This document shows, in pieces, positions 6,036-6,332 of a stretch of DNA of 6,332 nt. Source of the DNA: an uncultured Oscillospiraceae bacterium (GTDB lineage Bacteria; Bacillota; Clostridia; Oscillospirales; Oscillospiraceae). The stretch is from the NCBI GenBank assembly GCA_944385595.1, contig CALWXY010000131.1, positions 1-6,332 of the forward strand, in the 5' to 3' direction. Within the stretch, counting starts at the first letter, position 1; the number at the start of each line of letters is the position of its first letter. The notes beneath the pieces are model-generated. The model was given only the letters and a program-made list of their open reading frames with translations, did not search any database and had not been told where the DNA came from. The translations under genes and the position numbers were made by a program.

Positions 6036-6332
6036 GTGGCTGTGATACTTGAGACGCCAAGGCTGCGTCTGCGCGAGATGCGCGCGGATGATTTTGACGC
6101 GCTGTGCCGCATTTTGCAGGACATTGACGTCATGTACGCCTGGGAGCACGCCTTTTCGGACGAAGAGGTGGCCGCGTGGATAGATGCGAATCTCGCACGC
6201 TATGACAGCGACGGCTACGGCTACTGGGCCGTGGAGGAGAAAGCGACGGGCGAGATTATAGGGCTCGCCGGGATTCTGAGCGAGACGGCCGGCGGAGAGA
6301 AGTGCGTGGGACTGGGGTATATATTCGCGAGA
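6036..6332 (+). CDS. GNAT family N-acetyltransferase, N-terminal part (3' end outside window)
   Basis: This 99-codon open frame runs off the window end. Its N-terminus, VILETPRLRLREMRADDFDAL, is the typical opening of RimJ/RimL-type GNAT acetyltransferases, which move an acetyl group from acetyl-CoA to an amine; the acceptor here is unknown. Family-like features follow: WEHAFSDEEVAAWI, then the strand pattern YGYWAVEE and GEIIGLAGI, and finally GLGYIFAR, which precedes the acetyl-CoA-binding loop. The window therefore stops just before the cofactor motif, and activity cannot be judged. The start is uncertain: GTG at 6036 has GGCGGA (6023-6028) 7 bases before it, while GTG at 6042 would give the more usual M-x-x-E-T beginning. 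Either is only a few bases after the clpE stop (6030-6032), so co-transcription is likely although a functional link to protein quality control is not implied. Confidence 0.85.
   Translation, partial: MAVILETPRLRLREMRADDFDALCRILQDIDVMYAWEHAFSDEEVAAWIDANLARYDSDGYGYWAVEEKATGEIIGLAGILSETAGGEKCVGLGYIFAR

Noticed and set aside
4233..6149. A 638-codon open frame on the minus strand opposite the Clp ATPase gene
   Set aside because: It mirrors a verified AAA+ coding sequence with every motif on the + strand. The minus translation is Leu/Ala/Val/Arg/His-rich with no recognisable domain, as expected for the antisense of GC-rich codons.

Overview
The window looks like a piece of a GC-rich, low-to-moderately characterised Clostridia-type (Firmicutes) chromosome, possibly an Oscillospiraceae-like gut anaerobe. 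Three things point there: the energy-coupling-factor (ECF) transporter genes running into truA, a classic Firmicutes arrangement; strong AGGAGG-type ribosome binding sites; and a Clp ATPase of the ClpE type (N-terminal zinc finger, no Clp_N repeats). The assignment is by gene content only; I could not run any search. Isoleucine codon ATA is used freely despite the high GC, which may help place the genome.

Layout: six genes, all on the + strand and tightly packed. (1) 1-366 is the C-terminal part of the ECF transporter ATPase EcfA2. (2) 360-1172 is the transmembrane coupling protein EcfT, overlapping ecfA2 by 7 bases. (3) 1169-1933 is the tRNA pseudouridine synthase TruA, overlapping ecfT by an ATGA junction. 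(4) 1993-2964 is a membrane-anchored protein with a probable beta-propeller-like extracytoplasmic domain (DUF5711-like). (5) 2973-3686 is a CvpA-family membrane protein. (6) 3720-6032 is a ClpE-type AAA+ unfoldase with all its key motifs. (7) 6036-6332 is the start of a GNAT acetyltransferase, cut by the window end just before its acetyl-CoA loop.

The first three genes form one translationally coupled unit: vitamin/micronutrient uptake plus tRNA modification. The largest structural break is the 59-base gap after truA, which contains two back-to-back perfect 7-bp inverted repeats, the second holding the ribosome binding site of the next gene in its loop. The second group (propeller-like anchor, CvpA, ClpE-type unfoldase) is compact enough to be one operon, perhaps continuing into the acetyltransferase gene. 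I see no canonical Rho-independent terminator, no convincing promoter, no RNA gene, no mobile element and no CRISPR array. No intergenic stretch exceeds about 60 bases. Nothing here is clearly a new system; the most interesting leads are the hairpin pair and the uncharacterised DUF5711-CvpA-ClpE neighbourhood.
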